From an uncultured Anaerotruncus sp. (lineage in GTDB: Bacteria > Bacillota > Clostridia > Oscillospirales > Ruminococcaceae), in contig NZ_CABUCJ010000031.1 of the NCBI RefSeq assembly GCF_902490045.1, positions 1 through 23,808 on the forward strand: a stretch of 23,808 nucleotides of DNA, in the 5' to 3' direction. How positions within the stretch are numbered: position 1 is the first letter of the stretch; the number at the start of each line of letters is the position of its first letter. Positions 1-7,634 of this stretch are shown piece by piece. Under the pieces are notes generated by a model, which saw nothing but the letters and a program-made list of their open reading frames with translations, searched no databases and had not been told where the DNA came from. The translations under genes were made by a program, and so were the position numbers.

Positions 1-15
1 GCGCGCCGCGCCCGA

Positions 16-45
16 TTGATTTCGGCGGGGCGCGTATGGTATACT
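16..45 (+). promoter_or_regulatory. Sigma-A type promoter for the HAD-LUD gene pair
   Basis: The -35 hexamer TTGATT (16-21) and the -10 hexamer TATACT (40-45) are separated by 18 bp. Transcription would start near 52. This places the upstream in-frame TTG at 16 inside the promoter and argues that translation starts at one of the ATGs at 79 or 88. Confidence 0.7.
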
Positions 46-87
46 GGTCCTGATAAAAATATTGCGGCAGCAGATAGGATGAAGCGG

Positions 88-780
88 ATGAAATATCAGG
101 TGGTGCTCTGGGACTTTGACGGGACGCTCGTGGACAGCTCGCCCGGCCTCTTCCGGTCGCTCGGCCGGATGTTCGAGCGGATGGGACGCCCGGTGCCCGG
201 CGAAGAGGTCCTGCGCAAGTTTATCGGCCCGCCGATCGTCTACTCCCTCAAGACCTACATCGGCATGTCGGACGAGGACGCGGAAAAGGCGGTGTGGATC
301 TTCCGGGAGGATTACGAGGCGGGGGGCTGCTACCTCTCCAAGGTGTACGACGGGCTGCCCGAACTGCTCCGCCGGCTTCGGGAGCAGGGGGTCAAAACGG
401 GCGTTGCGACCCTCAAGCCCGAAAAGATTGCCCGGCACCTGCTGGAATACCTGGGGATCGACCACCTGTTCGACGCCTGCGTCGGCAACCGGGACGACGA
501 GAAAGACGCGATTACCAAGAAGGACATCATCGAAACCGCGCTCGGCCAGCTCGGCTGGACGGACAAGTCCCGCGTCGTGCTGGTCGGGGACTCGGTCTAC
601 GACGCGGACGGCGCGATCACGGCGGGGATCGATTTCGTCGGGGCGGCCTACGGCTTCGGACTCCTGCCGGAACAGGCGGAGGAGCTGGGCTGCCGCTATG
701 TGGCGGAGTCCCCGTCCTGCCTCGAGCCCTTTTTCTTCGGCACCGGAGATTGCAATGCGGCGGCGGACGCGGTAAAATAG
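88..780 (+). CDS. HAD-superfamily hydrolase, phosphoglycolate phosphatase-like
   Basis: The predicted protein has 230 aa and is a haloacid-dehalogenase-fold phosphatase, probably cytosolic. Motif I is DFDGT with the nucleophile/acid aspartates D9 and D11. Motif II is the Thr108 region (VATLKP, K110), and motif III/IV is GDSVYD at 167-172. The helical cap lies between motifs I and II, as in Gph/PpaX-type enzymes, and the length is normal for that group. The start at 88 was chosen because AGGA (76-79) is 8 nt upstream; the in-frame ATG at 79 is a near alternative adding three residues. A longer start is excluded by the promoter at 16-45. The gene lies 32 nt upstream of the LUD gene and probably shares its transcript. 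The substrate cannot be read from the sequence; phosphoglycolate, pyrophosphate or sugar phosphates are all possible for this family. Confidence 0.88.
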   Translation: MKYQVVLWDFDGTLVDSSPGLFRSLGRMFERMGRPVPGEEVLRKFIGPPIVYSLKTYIGMSDEDAEKAVWIFREDYEAGGCYLSKVYDGLPELLRRLREQGVKTGVATLKPEKIARHLLEYLGIDHLFDACVGNRDDEKDAITKKDIIETALGQLGWTDKSRVVLVGDSVYDADGAITAGIDFVGAAYGFGLLPEQAEELGCRYVAESPSCLEPFFFGTGDCNAAADAVK

Positions 781-812
781 ATGTGGATCAACAAGCTGGA
801 CGGAGGGATAGC

Positions 813-1445
813 ATGGACGCAAATGTCAGCGCGGTCCTCGAAAAGAGGATCAACCGGACGATCGGCAATCTGCAGAACAACAAGATGGACGCCTACTACG
901 TCAAGACCCGCGCGGAGGCGGTCGAACTCGTAAAGGAGCTCTGCCCCGAGGGACAGTCGGTCTCGTGGGGCGGTTCGGTGACCCTCGAGGAGTGCGGGAT
1001 CAAGGAGCTGTTGCGCCAAGGGGCCTACCGCTGCCTCGACCGGGAGGCGAAGGGCGCGGACCAGGATCAGGTCCAGCATGAGGCGTTTTTCTGCGACACC
1101 TATTTTTGCAGCAGCAACGCGATCACCGAGGCGGGCGAGCTCTATAACGTCGACGGCCGCGGAAACCGCGTCGCCGCGATGATCTACGGCCCCAAGAGCG
1201 TGATCGTCGTCGCGGGCTGCAACAAGATCGTGCCCGACCTCGAGGCCGCGCGGATGCGCATGCGGGACACCGCCGCGCCCGCCAACGCGACCCGCCTCGA
1301 CCGGCGCACCCCCTGCAAGGTGCTCGGCATCTGCCGCGACTGCCACAGCGACGACCGCATCTGCTCCGACTACGTCGTGATGTCCCAGCAGATGATCAAG
1401 GGCCGCATCAAGGTGATCATCGTCGGGGAGCCGCTCGGCTACTGA
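813..1445 (+). CDS. LUD-domain protein (lactate utilisation LutC/YkgG-like, DUF1121 type)
   Basis: The predicted protein has 210 aa. The early motif around SWGGSVTLEECG is the glycine-rich strand-turn typical of the LUD fold (LutB/LutC family). Four cysteines near the C-terminus (C168, C174, C177, C184) form a conserved cluster seen in stand-alone LUD proteins of anaerobes; whether it binds metal is not established here. The ATG at 813 has GGAGGG at 802-807, 5 nt upstream. It follows the HAD gene by 32 nt and is probably co-transcribed. LutA and LutB partners are absent from the window, so a role in L-lactate oxidation should not be assumed. The gene ends just before a bidirectional terminator shared with putP. 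Confidence 0.85.
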   Translation: MDANVSAVLEKRINRTIGNLQNNKMDAYYVKTRAEAVELVKELCPEGQSVSWGGSVTLEECGIKELLRQGAYRCLDREAKGADQDQVQHEAFFCDTYFCSSNAITEAGELYNVDGRGNRVAAMIYGPKSVIVVAGCNKIVPDLEAARMRMRDTAAPANATRLDRRTPCKVLGICRDCHSDDRICSDYVVMSQQMIKGRIKVIIVGEPLGY

Positions 1446-1453
1446 CTATACGG

Positions 1454-1490
1454 AAAAGCGCCCGGAACGCAACGCGTTCCCGGCGCTTTT
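1454..1490. terminator. Bidirectional intrinsic terminator between the LUD gene and putP
   Basis: A 17-bp stem (1454-1470 with 1474-1490, one mismatch) encloses a 3-nt loop. The outer ends are AAAA on the left and TTTT on the right, so it can terminate transcripts from either side. It lies between two convergent genes, 8 nt after each stop codon. Confidence 0.9.
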
Positions 1491-1498
1491 GACTGCCG

Positions 1499-2989
1499 TT
1501 AGATCTGCGCGGATTTCGCCCGTTCGAAGAGGTCCCGCACCTCCTGCGAGGGCTCCCTGTCGAGGAGGGAGACGGCCACAATCACGACGAACGCGAGGAC
1601 GAAGCCGGGGGCGAGGGAATAGAGCCCGGTAGCCGCCAGGGCGGGGATGTTTTCCCACAGCACGACGGTCAACCCGCCGACCACCATGCCGGCGACCGCG
1701 CCCTTCATGGTCAGCCGCTTCCAGAAGAGGGAGAGCAGGATGACGGGCCCGAAGGAGGAGCCAAAGCCTGCCCACGCGTAGGAGACGAGGCCCATGACCG
1801 AGCTGTTCGGATCGAGCGCGAGCAGGTAGGCGGCGACGGCGATCACCATGACGGCGGTACGGGAGACCCACATGAGCTCCCGGTCGGAGGCGTTCTTGCG
1901 GAAGAGCGCCTTGTAGAAGTCGTTGGAGACCGCCGAAGCGGCGACGAGCAATTGGGAATCGGCGGTGCTCATCGCGGCGGCGAGGATGGCGGAGAGCAAG
2001 ATGCCCGCGATGAAGCCGGGGAAGAGGCGGGTGACGAGGTCCATGAAGATGACCTCCGCCGCGCCCGCGTCGGCGTAGACGCCCCGCCCGCCGAGGAAGG
2101 CGATGCCCACGATGCCGACGAAGACGGCCGCGCACAGCGAGATAAGCACCCAGACCATCGCGATGATGCGGCTCTTTTTGATCATCGAGCTGTCCTTGAT
2201 CGCCATGAAACGCACGAGGATGTGCGGCATCCCGAAATACCCGAGCCCCCAGACGAGGCCGGAGACGATCGTGACGAGCGCGACCTTGCCGGACGCGTCG
2301 GCGAAGAGGTTGAGGTAGTTGGGGCCGCCGAAGCCCGCGATCAGCTCGGGGGAGATGCCCGAGGTGGTGAAGGCGGCGGCGACCGGCACGACGATGAGCG
2401 CGGCGAACATCAGCATCCCCTGGATGAAGTCGGTCCAGCAGGCGGCCAGGAAGCCGCCGAGGAAGGTATAGGAGATGATGATGACCGCGCCGACCGTCAG
2501 CGCCACGACGTAGTCGAAGTGGAAGACGTACTGGAAGAGCTTGGCGCCGGTGCTGAAGGCGGAGGCGGTGTAGACGAGGAAAAAGACGAAGATGATCACC
2601 GCGCAGACGCTGCGGATCGCGGTGGATTTGCTGCAGAAGCGGTTCTGCAGATACTGCGGGATGGTGATCGAGTCGTCGGCGACGTAGGTGAACTTGCGCA
2701 GGCGCACGGCGACGAGCTTCCAGTTGAAATAGGTGCCGAGCGCGAGGCCGATGGCGATCCACGCGGCGGAGAGTCCCGACCAGAAGGCCGCGGCGGGAAG
2801 CCCCAGCAGCAGCCAGCCGGACATGTCGGAGGCCTGCGCGCTCAGCGCGGTGACCCAGCTTCCGAGGCTGCGGCCGCCGAGGAAATAGTCGGAGATGTTA
2901 TTGGACTTGTGGTAGAAGTAGAAGCCGATCCACACCATCAGTGCGAAATAGATGATGAATGCGATCAGGATGCCGATGTCAAGCTGCAT
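1499..2989 (-). CDS. putP: Sodium/proline symporter (solute:sodium symporter family)
   Basis: The predicted protein has 496 aa, the usual length for PutP, with about 13 hydrophobic membrane segments. It imports L-proline together with Na+. The N-terminal block FLGGRSLGSWVTALSAQASD followed by MSGWLLLGLP matches PutP closely. R40, D55 and S57 fall at the same positions as the Na+/proline-site residues of E. coli PutP. The S341-T342 pair in AAMSTADSQLL corresponds to its S340/T341 Na+ site. The start is supported by GAGGAGG just upstream on the minus strand. The gene is monocistronic, with its own promoter about 90 bp upstream and a terminator shared with the LUD gene. It probably supplies proline as an osmolyte or as a fermentation substrate; no proline catabolic gene is present in the window. 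Confidence 0.95.
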   Translation of the reverse strand: MQLDIGILIAFIIYFALMVWIGFYFYHKSNNISDYFLGGRSLGSWVTALSAQASDMSGWLLLGLPAAAFWSGLSAAWIAIGLALGTYFNWKLVAVRLRKFTYVADDSITIPQYLQNRFCSKSTAIRSVCAVIIFVFFLVYTASAFSTGAKLFQYVFHFDYVVALTVGAVIIISYTFLGGFLAACWTDFIQGMLMFAALIVVPVAAAFTTSGISPELIAGFGGPNYLNLFADASGKVALVTIVSGLVWGLGYFGMPHILVRFMAIKDSSMIKKSRIIAMVWVLISLCAAVFVGIVGIAFLGGRGVYADAGAAEVIFMDLVTRLFPGFIAGILLSAILAAAMSTADSQLLVAASAVSNDFYKALFRKNASDRELMWVSRTAVMVIAVAAYLLALDPNSSVMGLVSYAWAGFGSSFGPVILLSLFWKRLTMKGAVAGMVVGGLTVVLWENIPALAATGLYSLAPGFVLAFVVIVAVSLLDREPSQEVRDLFERAKSAQI

Positions 2990-3077
2990 GGCGGTTCCTC
3001 CTCATTTTCAGTCTCAGATGTCGGATGGGGGCGCTTTCTCTCACTGCCGCAATAGTGAGCTACAGATCTTATCCATT

Positions 3078-3106
3078 ATTATACAAAATTCCCCAATTCA
3101 ATGCAA
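3078..3106 (-). promoter_or_regulatory. putP promoter
   Basis: On the minus strand the -35 TTGCAT (3101-3106) and a perfect -10 TATAAT (3078-3083) are 17 bp apart. Transcription would start near 3071, giving a leader of about 80 nt. That leader contains a small 6-bp hairpin (3040-3045 with 3054-3059). Confidence 0.8.
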
Positions 3107-3125
3107 GGGCGGATTTCAAAAGTTG

Positions 3126-3136
3126 CAGAAATTCTG
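3126..3136. promoter_or_regulatory. 11-bp palindrome CAGAAATTCTG abutting the -35 box; candidate operator
   Basis: This perfect palindrome (five-base arms around a central A) ends directly against the TTGACA at 3137. It sits between the divergent promoters of putP and the small secreted-peptide gene. A looser inverted repeat of GGATTTC (3111-3117) and GAAATTC (3128-3134) overlaps it. Binding by a repressor is inference only; short AT-rich palindromes arise by chance. Confidence 0.3.
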
Positions 3137-3164
3137 TTGACAGCGGGCAAAATATGCGTATAAT
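3137..3164 (+). promoter_or_regulatory. Near-consensus sigma-A promoter for the 67-aa peptide gene
   Basis: A perfect -35 TTGACA (3137-3142) and a perfect -10 TATAAT (3159-3164) are separated by 16 bp. This is the best sigma-A match in the window. The start site would be near 3171, leaving a leader of about 48 nt. Confidence 0.9.
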
Positions 3165-3218
3165 TAGAGTTTATCAGGGCACCGCAGTTTTTACTACCTT
3201 TTCGGAGGATTTTGGCAT

Positions 3219-3422
3219 ATGTTGAACCGGATTTCCAAGAGAATCGCTTCGCTGCTGGCCGCGCTTTGCTGTGCGGTCTGCCTTGCCACTCCTTCTTTTG
3301 CGCTTATCCCGAATACGGGCGACGGTTCCGGGATGCTCCTGCCGATTATGGGCGGGCTTCTTGTGGTATCCGTAATTCTTATTATTGTCTATGTCGTACT
3401 GTCCGCAAAGAAGAAAAAGTAG
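3219..3422 (+). CDS. 67-aa protein: signal peptide plus LPxTG-like sorting signal, almost nothing between
   Basis: The N-terminus has basic residues (R4, K7, R8), a hydrophobic core and a good signal-peptidase site after S26-F27-A28. It is followed immediately by IPNTGD (30-35), resembling the LPxTG sortase motif, then a hydrophobic span (about 39-61) and a K64-K67 tail. This is the complete layout of a cell-wall sorting signal. If both cuts occurred, the anchored product would be only about five residues. The start has GGAGG (3204-3208) 10 nt upstream. The gene has its own near-consensus promoter and a terminator about 22 bp after the stop, so it is a strong monocistronic unit. GC content is visibly lower than in its neighbours. 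Alternatives are a bitopic or hairpin membrane microprotein, or an uncleaved membrane peptide. No sortase gene is in the window. Confidence 0.75.
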   Translation: MLNRISKRIASLLAALCCAVCLATPSFALIPNTGDGSGMLLPIMGGLLVVSVILIIVYVVLSAKKKK

Positions 3423-3444
3423 CAATTTAGGGACGATTTTCACG

Positions 3445-3473
3445 ACCTTCCCGGATTGCGGGAAGGTTTTTTT
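3445..3473 (+). terminator. Intrinsic terminator of the 67-aa peptide gene
   Basis: A 9-bp stem (ACCTTCCCG at 3445-3453 with CGGGAAGGT at 3459-3467) has a 5-nt loop and is followed by a run of seven T (3467-3473). Confidence 0.92.
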
Positions 3474-3583
3474 ATATACTTTTTCCGGTGGCTTTTGCAT
3501 GAATCGTTTTTGTACATTTCATACTTTATTGATGCAGTATTTTAAAGCGCATTTGTGGAAAAGCTGGAAATTCTTCCGTTGCC

Positions 3584-3612
3584 TTGTGAATAATCATGCA
3601 GAATGTTATAAT
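3584..3612 (+). promoter_or_regulatory. Promoter of the 2-oxoacid oxidoreductase operon
   Basis: The -35 TTGTGA (3584-3589) and a perfect -10 TATAAT (3607-3612) have a 17-bp spacer. TGT directly before the -10 makes it an extended -10 promoter. The expected start near 3619 is about 26 nt before the first gene. Confidence 0.8.
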
Positions 3613-3644
3613 CAAACGTAACGCTTTCGCGGAAGGGAGCGCCT

Positions 3645-4325
3645 ATGCTGACCAATCTCAAACGGATCGTCTTGGTCGTCGGCCACTACGGCAGCGGGAA
3701 GACCAATTTTTCGGTCAACCTCGCGGTGGACCTGAAGGCCGCCGGCCGGGACGTGATCCTCGTCGACCTCGATATCGTAAACCCCTATTTCCGCAGCGCC
3801 GATTTCGGCGCGCTGCTGGAGGAGAGAGGGATCGGGCTGATCGCGCCCGTCTACGCGCGGTCCAACCTCGACGTGCCCGCCCTCGACGGGCGCCTGGACG
3901 CGGTCATCGAATCGGATAAGACGCTGGTGATCGACGTGGGCGGCGACGACGCGGGCGCGGCCGCGCTCGGCCGCTACAGCGCCATGATCAGGGAGGCGGG
4001 CGGATGCGACATGCTCTACGTCGTGAACGCCTACCGCTATCTCACCCAGACGAGCGAGGAGGCCGCCGAAATCCTCGGCGAAATCGAGAGGAAGGCCCGG
4101 CTGGAGGCGACGGCGGTGGTCAACAACTCCAACCTCGCGGACATCACGACGGCGGACGACATCGTTTCGTCGGCTGGCTACGCCGAGGAGACGGCGCGTC
4201 GGTACGGTATTCCCGTGCTCTGCACGACGGCGTGGAAAAAGCTCGCCGCCGGGGTGGGGGAGCGGCTGCCCGGCCGGGAGATCTATCCGGTGGATATTTA
4301 TGTAAAAAAACCGTGGGAAGTCTAG
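3645..4325 (+). CDS. P-loop ATPase of the ParA/MinD (SIMIBI) type heading the oxidoreductase operon
   Basis: The predicted protein has 226 aa. Walker A is GHYGSGKT (13-20). It lacks the leading signature lysine of classical ParA/MinD deviant P-loops. A second block VDLDIVNPYFRS (39-50) resembles the switch I region of the superfamily, and Walker B is LVIDVGGDDAG (93-103). There is no CxxC motif as in Mrp/ApbC/NBP35 Fe-S scaffolds, no DNA-binding domain and no amphipathic membrane tail. GGAAGGGA precedes the ATG. It is first in the transcript, 38 nt before the ferredoxin subunit, with no terminator between. Context suggests an accessory role such as cofactor or Fe-S maturation, assembly or regulation of the oxidoreductase. 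This is inference, and no function is established from the sequence. Confidence 0.82.
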   Translation: MLTNLKRIVLVVGHYGSGKTNFSVNLAVDLKAAGRDVILVDLDIVNPYFRSADFGALLEERGIGLIAPVYARSNLDVPALDGRLDAVIESDKTLVIDVGGDDAGAAALGRYSAMIREAGGCDMLYVVNAYRYLTQTSEEAAEILGEIERKARLEATAVVNNSNLADITTADDIVSSAGYAEETARRYGIPVLCTTAWKKLAAGVGERLPGREIYPVDIYVKKPWEV

Positions 4326-4363
4326 CGGTCCCGCGGCGGTATAGAGTTAAGGAGGTGTTTTCA

Positions 4364-4570
4364 ATGGCAAAGATGACGGTGAACCGTGACATCTGTAAAG
4401 GCTGCGGCCTGTGTGTGGAAGTCTGCCCGAAGAAGATCATTTTTCTGGATAAATCGGTACTGAACGGAAAAGGGTACCATCCCGCTACCGTGACGGATAT
4501 GGAGAGCTGCATCGGCTGCGCGATGTGCGCGACGATGTGCCCCGACTGCGCAATTACCGTTGAGAAATAG
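4364..4570 (+). CDS. 2-oxoacid:ferredoxin oxidoreductase delta subunit (2x[4Fe-4S] ferredoxin)
   Basis: The predicted protein has 68 aa. Two CxxCxxCxxxC sets, C11/C14/C17/C21 and C49/C52/C55/C59, should bind two [4Fe-4S] clusters; an extra Cys62 is present. It passes electrons from the catalytic beta subunit to free ferredoxin. The start has a strong AAGGAGGTG (4349-4357) 6 nt upstream. It is the second gene of the operon. The delta-alpha-beta-gamma order that follows is typical of VOR/KOR-type enzymes. The size is standard for KorD/VorD-type subunits. Confidence 0.93.
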   Translation: MAKMTVNRDICKGCGLCVEVCPKKIIFLDKSVLNGKGYHPATVTDMESCIGCAMCATMCPDCAITVEK

Positions 4571-4610
4571 CGGCCTCAAACAGAATTGATTCACGAAAGG
4601 CAGTGACGTT

Positions 4611-5683
4611 ATGTCATCCACGCAAAAAATGTTAATGAAGGGGAATGAGGCGCTCGCGGAAGCGGCGATCCAGGCGGGCTGCCACCATTTCTTCGGCTAC
4701 CCCATCACCCCGCAGACGGAAGTCGCGGCCTATATGGCCAAAAAGATGCCCAAGATCGGCGGTACATATATGCAGGCGGAGTCGGAGATCGCCGCGATCA
4801 ACATGGTTTACGGCGCGGCCTCCGCGGGCGTGCGTGCCATGACCTCCTCCTCCTCCCCGGGCATCTCCCTCAAATCGGAGGGGATCTCCTACCTGGCGGG
4901 CTCCGACCTGCCCTGCCTGATCGTCAACGTCCAGCGCGGGAGCCCGGGGCTCGGCGGCATCCAGCCCTCCCAGGCCGACTACTGGCAGGCCACCCGCGCC
5001 CCCGGCCACGGCGACCTGCACGTGCTCGTCTTCGCCCCCTCCTCGATCCAGGAGATGGTCGACATGGTGTTTGACGCGTTCGATCTCGCCGACTGCTACC
5101 GCATGCCCGCGATGATCCTCGCGGACGGCATGCTCGGGCAGATGATGGAGCCGATCTCCTTCCCCGAGAAGCAGGTCAGGACCTACGACAAGAGCGGCTG
5201 GGCGACCAGCGGCCACCAGCATAAGCGCGCCCACCACATCGTCAACTCCCTCTACCTCCAGCCGGAGGAGCTGGAAGCCAAGATCCTCGAGCGGTTCCAG
5301 CGCTATGAGGAGGTCAAGGCGAAGCACACCCGCTGCGAGGAGTACCTCGTGGAGGACGCGGAGTACGTCGTCGTCGCCTACGGCGCGACCTCCCGCATCG
5401 TCCGCAGCGCGGTCAACACCGCGCGGGAGCAGGGGATCAAGGTGGGGCTCATCCGCCCGCTGACCCTCTGGCCGTACCCGTACGCGCCGATCGAAAAGGC
5501 GGCCGAGCGCGGCGTGAAGGCGTTTTTGAGCGTCGAGATGAGCATGGGCCAGATGGTGGACGACGTCCGCATCGCGGTCAACGGCAGGGCGCCCGTGTCC
5601 TTCTTCGGGCGCACCGGCGGCGTCATCCCGACCCCCGCCGAGGTGCTCTCCGAAATCAAAAAAATGGCAGGAGGTGACCGGTA

Positions 5684-5684
<1 letters not shown>
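4611..5684 (+). CDS. 2-oxoacid:ferredoxin oxidoreductase alpha subunit (KorA/VorB type)
   Basis: The predicted protein has 357 aa. The motif GYPITPQTE (29-37) is the hallmark of the pyrimidine-binding half of the split-subunit 2-oxoacid:ferredoxin oxidoreductases. With the beta subunit it forms the thiamine-diphosphate site that oxidatively decarboxylates a 2-oxoacid to acyl-CoA and CO2 while reducing ferredoxin. The C-terminal half (about 240-350) carries the transketolase C-terminal-like domain. GAAAGG lies 10 nt before the ATG. The stop overlaps the beta start by one base (TAATG), so the two are translationally coupled. The substrate could be 2-oxoglutarate or a branched-chain 2-oxoacid; the sequence alone does not decide, so no symbol is given. 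Confidence 0.93.
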
Positions 5685-6438
<754 letters not shown>

Positions 6439-6439
<1 letters not shown>

Positions 6440-6966
6440 TGCAGAGTATCCTGCTCGCAGGCTTCGGCGGCCAGGGCGTCCTGTTCGCCGGCAAGATCAT
6501 GGCCTATTCCGGACTCATCGAGGACAAATACGTCTCCTGGCTGCCCTCCTATGGGCCCGAGATGCGCGGCGGCACCGCCAACTGCTCGGTCTGCATCTCC
6601 GACGAGCCGATCGGCTCCCCGCTGGTGCTCAACCCCGACGTGTTCGTCGCGATGAACCTGCCCTCCTACGACAAGTTCATCGACAAGGTCGCCCCGGGCG
6701 GCATCGCCGTGGTCGACAGCTCGCTCATCGCCAAAAGAAGCGAGCGCACCGACATCAAATGCTTCTACGTCCCCGCCACCGAAAAGGCGGATTCCGAGGG
6801 CCTCAAGGGGCTTTCCAACAACATCCTGCTCGGCAAGGTCCTGCAGGAGGCAAAGTTTGCGTCGCTCGAGACGGTCGAGGCGGCCGTGGCCAAGTGCGTG
6901 CCGCCCAAAAAGCAGCACCTGCTCGAGCCGAACATGCGCGCCATCAAGCTGGGCATGAGCCTCTGA
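6439..6966 (+). CDS. 2-oxoacid:ferredoxin oxidoreductase gamma subunit
   Basis: The predicted protein has 175 aa. GFGGQGV (8-14) near the N-terminus and YGPEMRGGTANC (about 38-49) are the conserved segments of the gamma domain, which contributes to CoA binding and subunit contacts. The start codon overlaps the beta stop (TAATG). It is the last gene of the operon and is followed within about 20 bp by a strong terminator. No piece of the enzyme is missing: delta, alpha, beta and gamma are all present and full length. Confidence 0.93.
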
Positions 6967-6982
6967 GGGGCGGCCCGGACTT

Positions 6983-7016
6983 ACGGCCCGGAAGGATTTC
7001 CTTCCGGGCCGTTTTT
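6983..7016 (+). terminator. Terminator of the oxidoreductase operon
   Basis: A perfect 13-bp stem (6983-6995 with 7000-7012) has the 4-nt loop ATTT and is followed by five T (7012-7016). Confidence 0.93.
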
Positions 7017-7042
7017 GCGTCCGCCGGGCGCGCGGCATTTCC

Positions 7043-7071
7043 GGGGAAAAGGGGGAAAGGGGAAAATCCCG
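7043..7071. repeat. Polypurine direct repeat, copy 1
   Basis: The pattern is G4-A4-G5-A3-G4-A4-T-C3-G. It is nearly identical to the element at 7635-7664 in the same orientation. It lies just after the oxidoreductase terminator in the 115-bp stretch to the DUF4180 terminator, which otherwise holds no gene that I can support. Confidence 0.7.
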
Positions 7072-7131
7072 TTCCCTTTTGCGCCCCGCGCCGGCATGGC
7101 CCTTATTTCCAAAACATCTGCCGAAATGGAT

Positions 7132-7161
7132 AAAAGGCGGCCGCCCCTCATGGCGGCCGCC
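7132..7161 (-). terminator. Terminator of the DUF4180 gene
   Basis: Two copies of the self-palindromic GGCGGCCGCC (7136-7145 and 7152-7161) pair across a 6-nt loop. On the minus strand the hairpin is followed by TTTT (7132-7135). It begins about 14 bp after the stop codon. Confidence 0.85.
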
Positions 7162-7175
7162 CGGCAAACATTCCT

Positions 7176-7538
7176 TTATCGAGTCAGCATCTCGACGGCT
7201 TCCTCTTTTGTTGAAACGAAGAAGACGTCTTTTCCATGGTTGCTTTCGTAAATGAAATCTTTGAGCGGCTTGCTCGTATAGTGCGAATAGTCGCCGTAAA
7301 CAGCAATCCGCCCGCCATAGTTGATATACTTTTGTAAAATTTCTCCCGCAAGGCCTGTGCTGAGAATAAAAAACTCCTCTTTTATCAGCCTCTTATCGAT
7401 CACGATGTTTTTTGTATCCGCGTCATATTTTGCCTGCATCAGCAAATCCAACGCGGACTGCGCATCTGTGATAACCATGGCGTCGCTTTCAATGATGGCG
7501 CAGACGATGTTGTTATTTTCAACTGTTTTAATGGTCAT
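7176..7538 (-). CDS. DUF4180 domain-containing protein
   Basis: The predicted protein has 120 aa and spans one domain, recognised by the segments EEFFILSTGLAGEILQK, YTSKPLKDFIYESNHGK and the closing FFVSTKEEAVEML. This family has no established biochemical function known to me; members are small soluble bacterial proteins found mostly in Firmicutes and Bacteroidetes. A hand count gives about 43% GC, clearly below the flanking genes. It stands alone on the minus strand with its own promoter and terminator, and is bracketed by two polypurine repeats, so it looks like an independently acquired cassette. The ribosome-binding site before the ATG is weak (GAGGG about 12 nt upstream). Confidence 0.82.
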   Translation of the reverse strand: MTIKTVENNNIVCAIIESDAMVITDAQSALDLLMQAKYDADTKNIVIDKRLIKEEFFILSTGLAGEILQKYINYGGRIAVYGDYSHYTSKPLKDFIYESNHGKDVFFVSTKEEAVEMLTR

Positions 7539-7577
7539 GTTTCACATTTCCCTCTTCGCAAATTATTTGTCGGTTCT

Positions 7578-7607
7578 ATTTTACCACACGATTGGGCCTG
7601 TCTGCAA
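7578..7607 (-). promoter_or_regulatory. Promoter of the DUF4180 gene
   Basis: On the minus strand -35 TTGCAG (7602-7607) and -10 TAAAAT (7578-7583) are 18 bp apart. TGG immediately before the -10 provides an extended -10. The start would be near 7571, about 33 nt before the ATG. Confidence 0.6.
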
Positions 7608-7634
7608 TGGGAGGCGGATGAAACCGGCGGCGCT

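Noticed and set aside
1952..3055. Long open frame on the plus strand opposite putP (367 codons), rich in E, D, R and G
   Set aside because: The composition is that of an antisense shadow of a GC-rich gene. It has no recognisable domain and no ribosome-binding site, and putP on the other strand is certain.
3187..3462. Possible duplicated segment (similar strings around 3187-3208 and 3436-3456)
   Set aside because: Aligned by eye, only about 15 of 21 positions agree; this is compatible with chance in T-rich sequence.
3500..3622. Possible 40-codon gene (ATG at 3500) between the peptide terminator and the oxidoreductase operon
   Set aside because: It runs through the operon promoter (3584-3612), follows a terminator without its own promoter, and has only a weak GGTGG upstream. 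The amino-acid pattern looks random.
7043..7067. G-quadruplex in the polypurine repeat
   Set aside because: Each copy has only three contiguous G runs in a tight cluster. A fourth would have to be borrowed from distant sequence, so a stable quadruplex is not supported.
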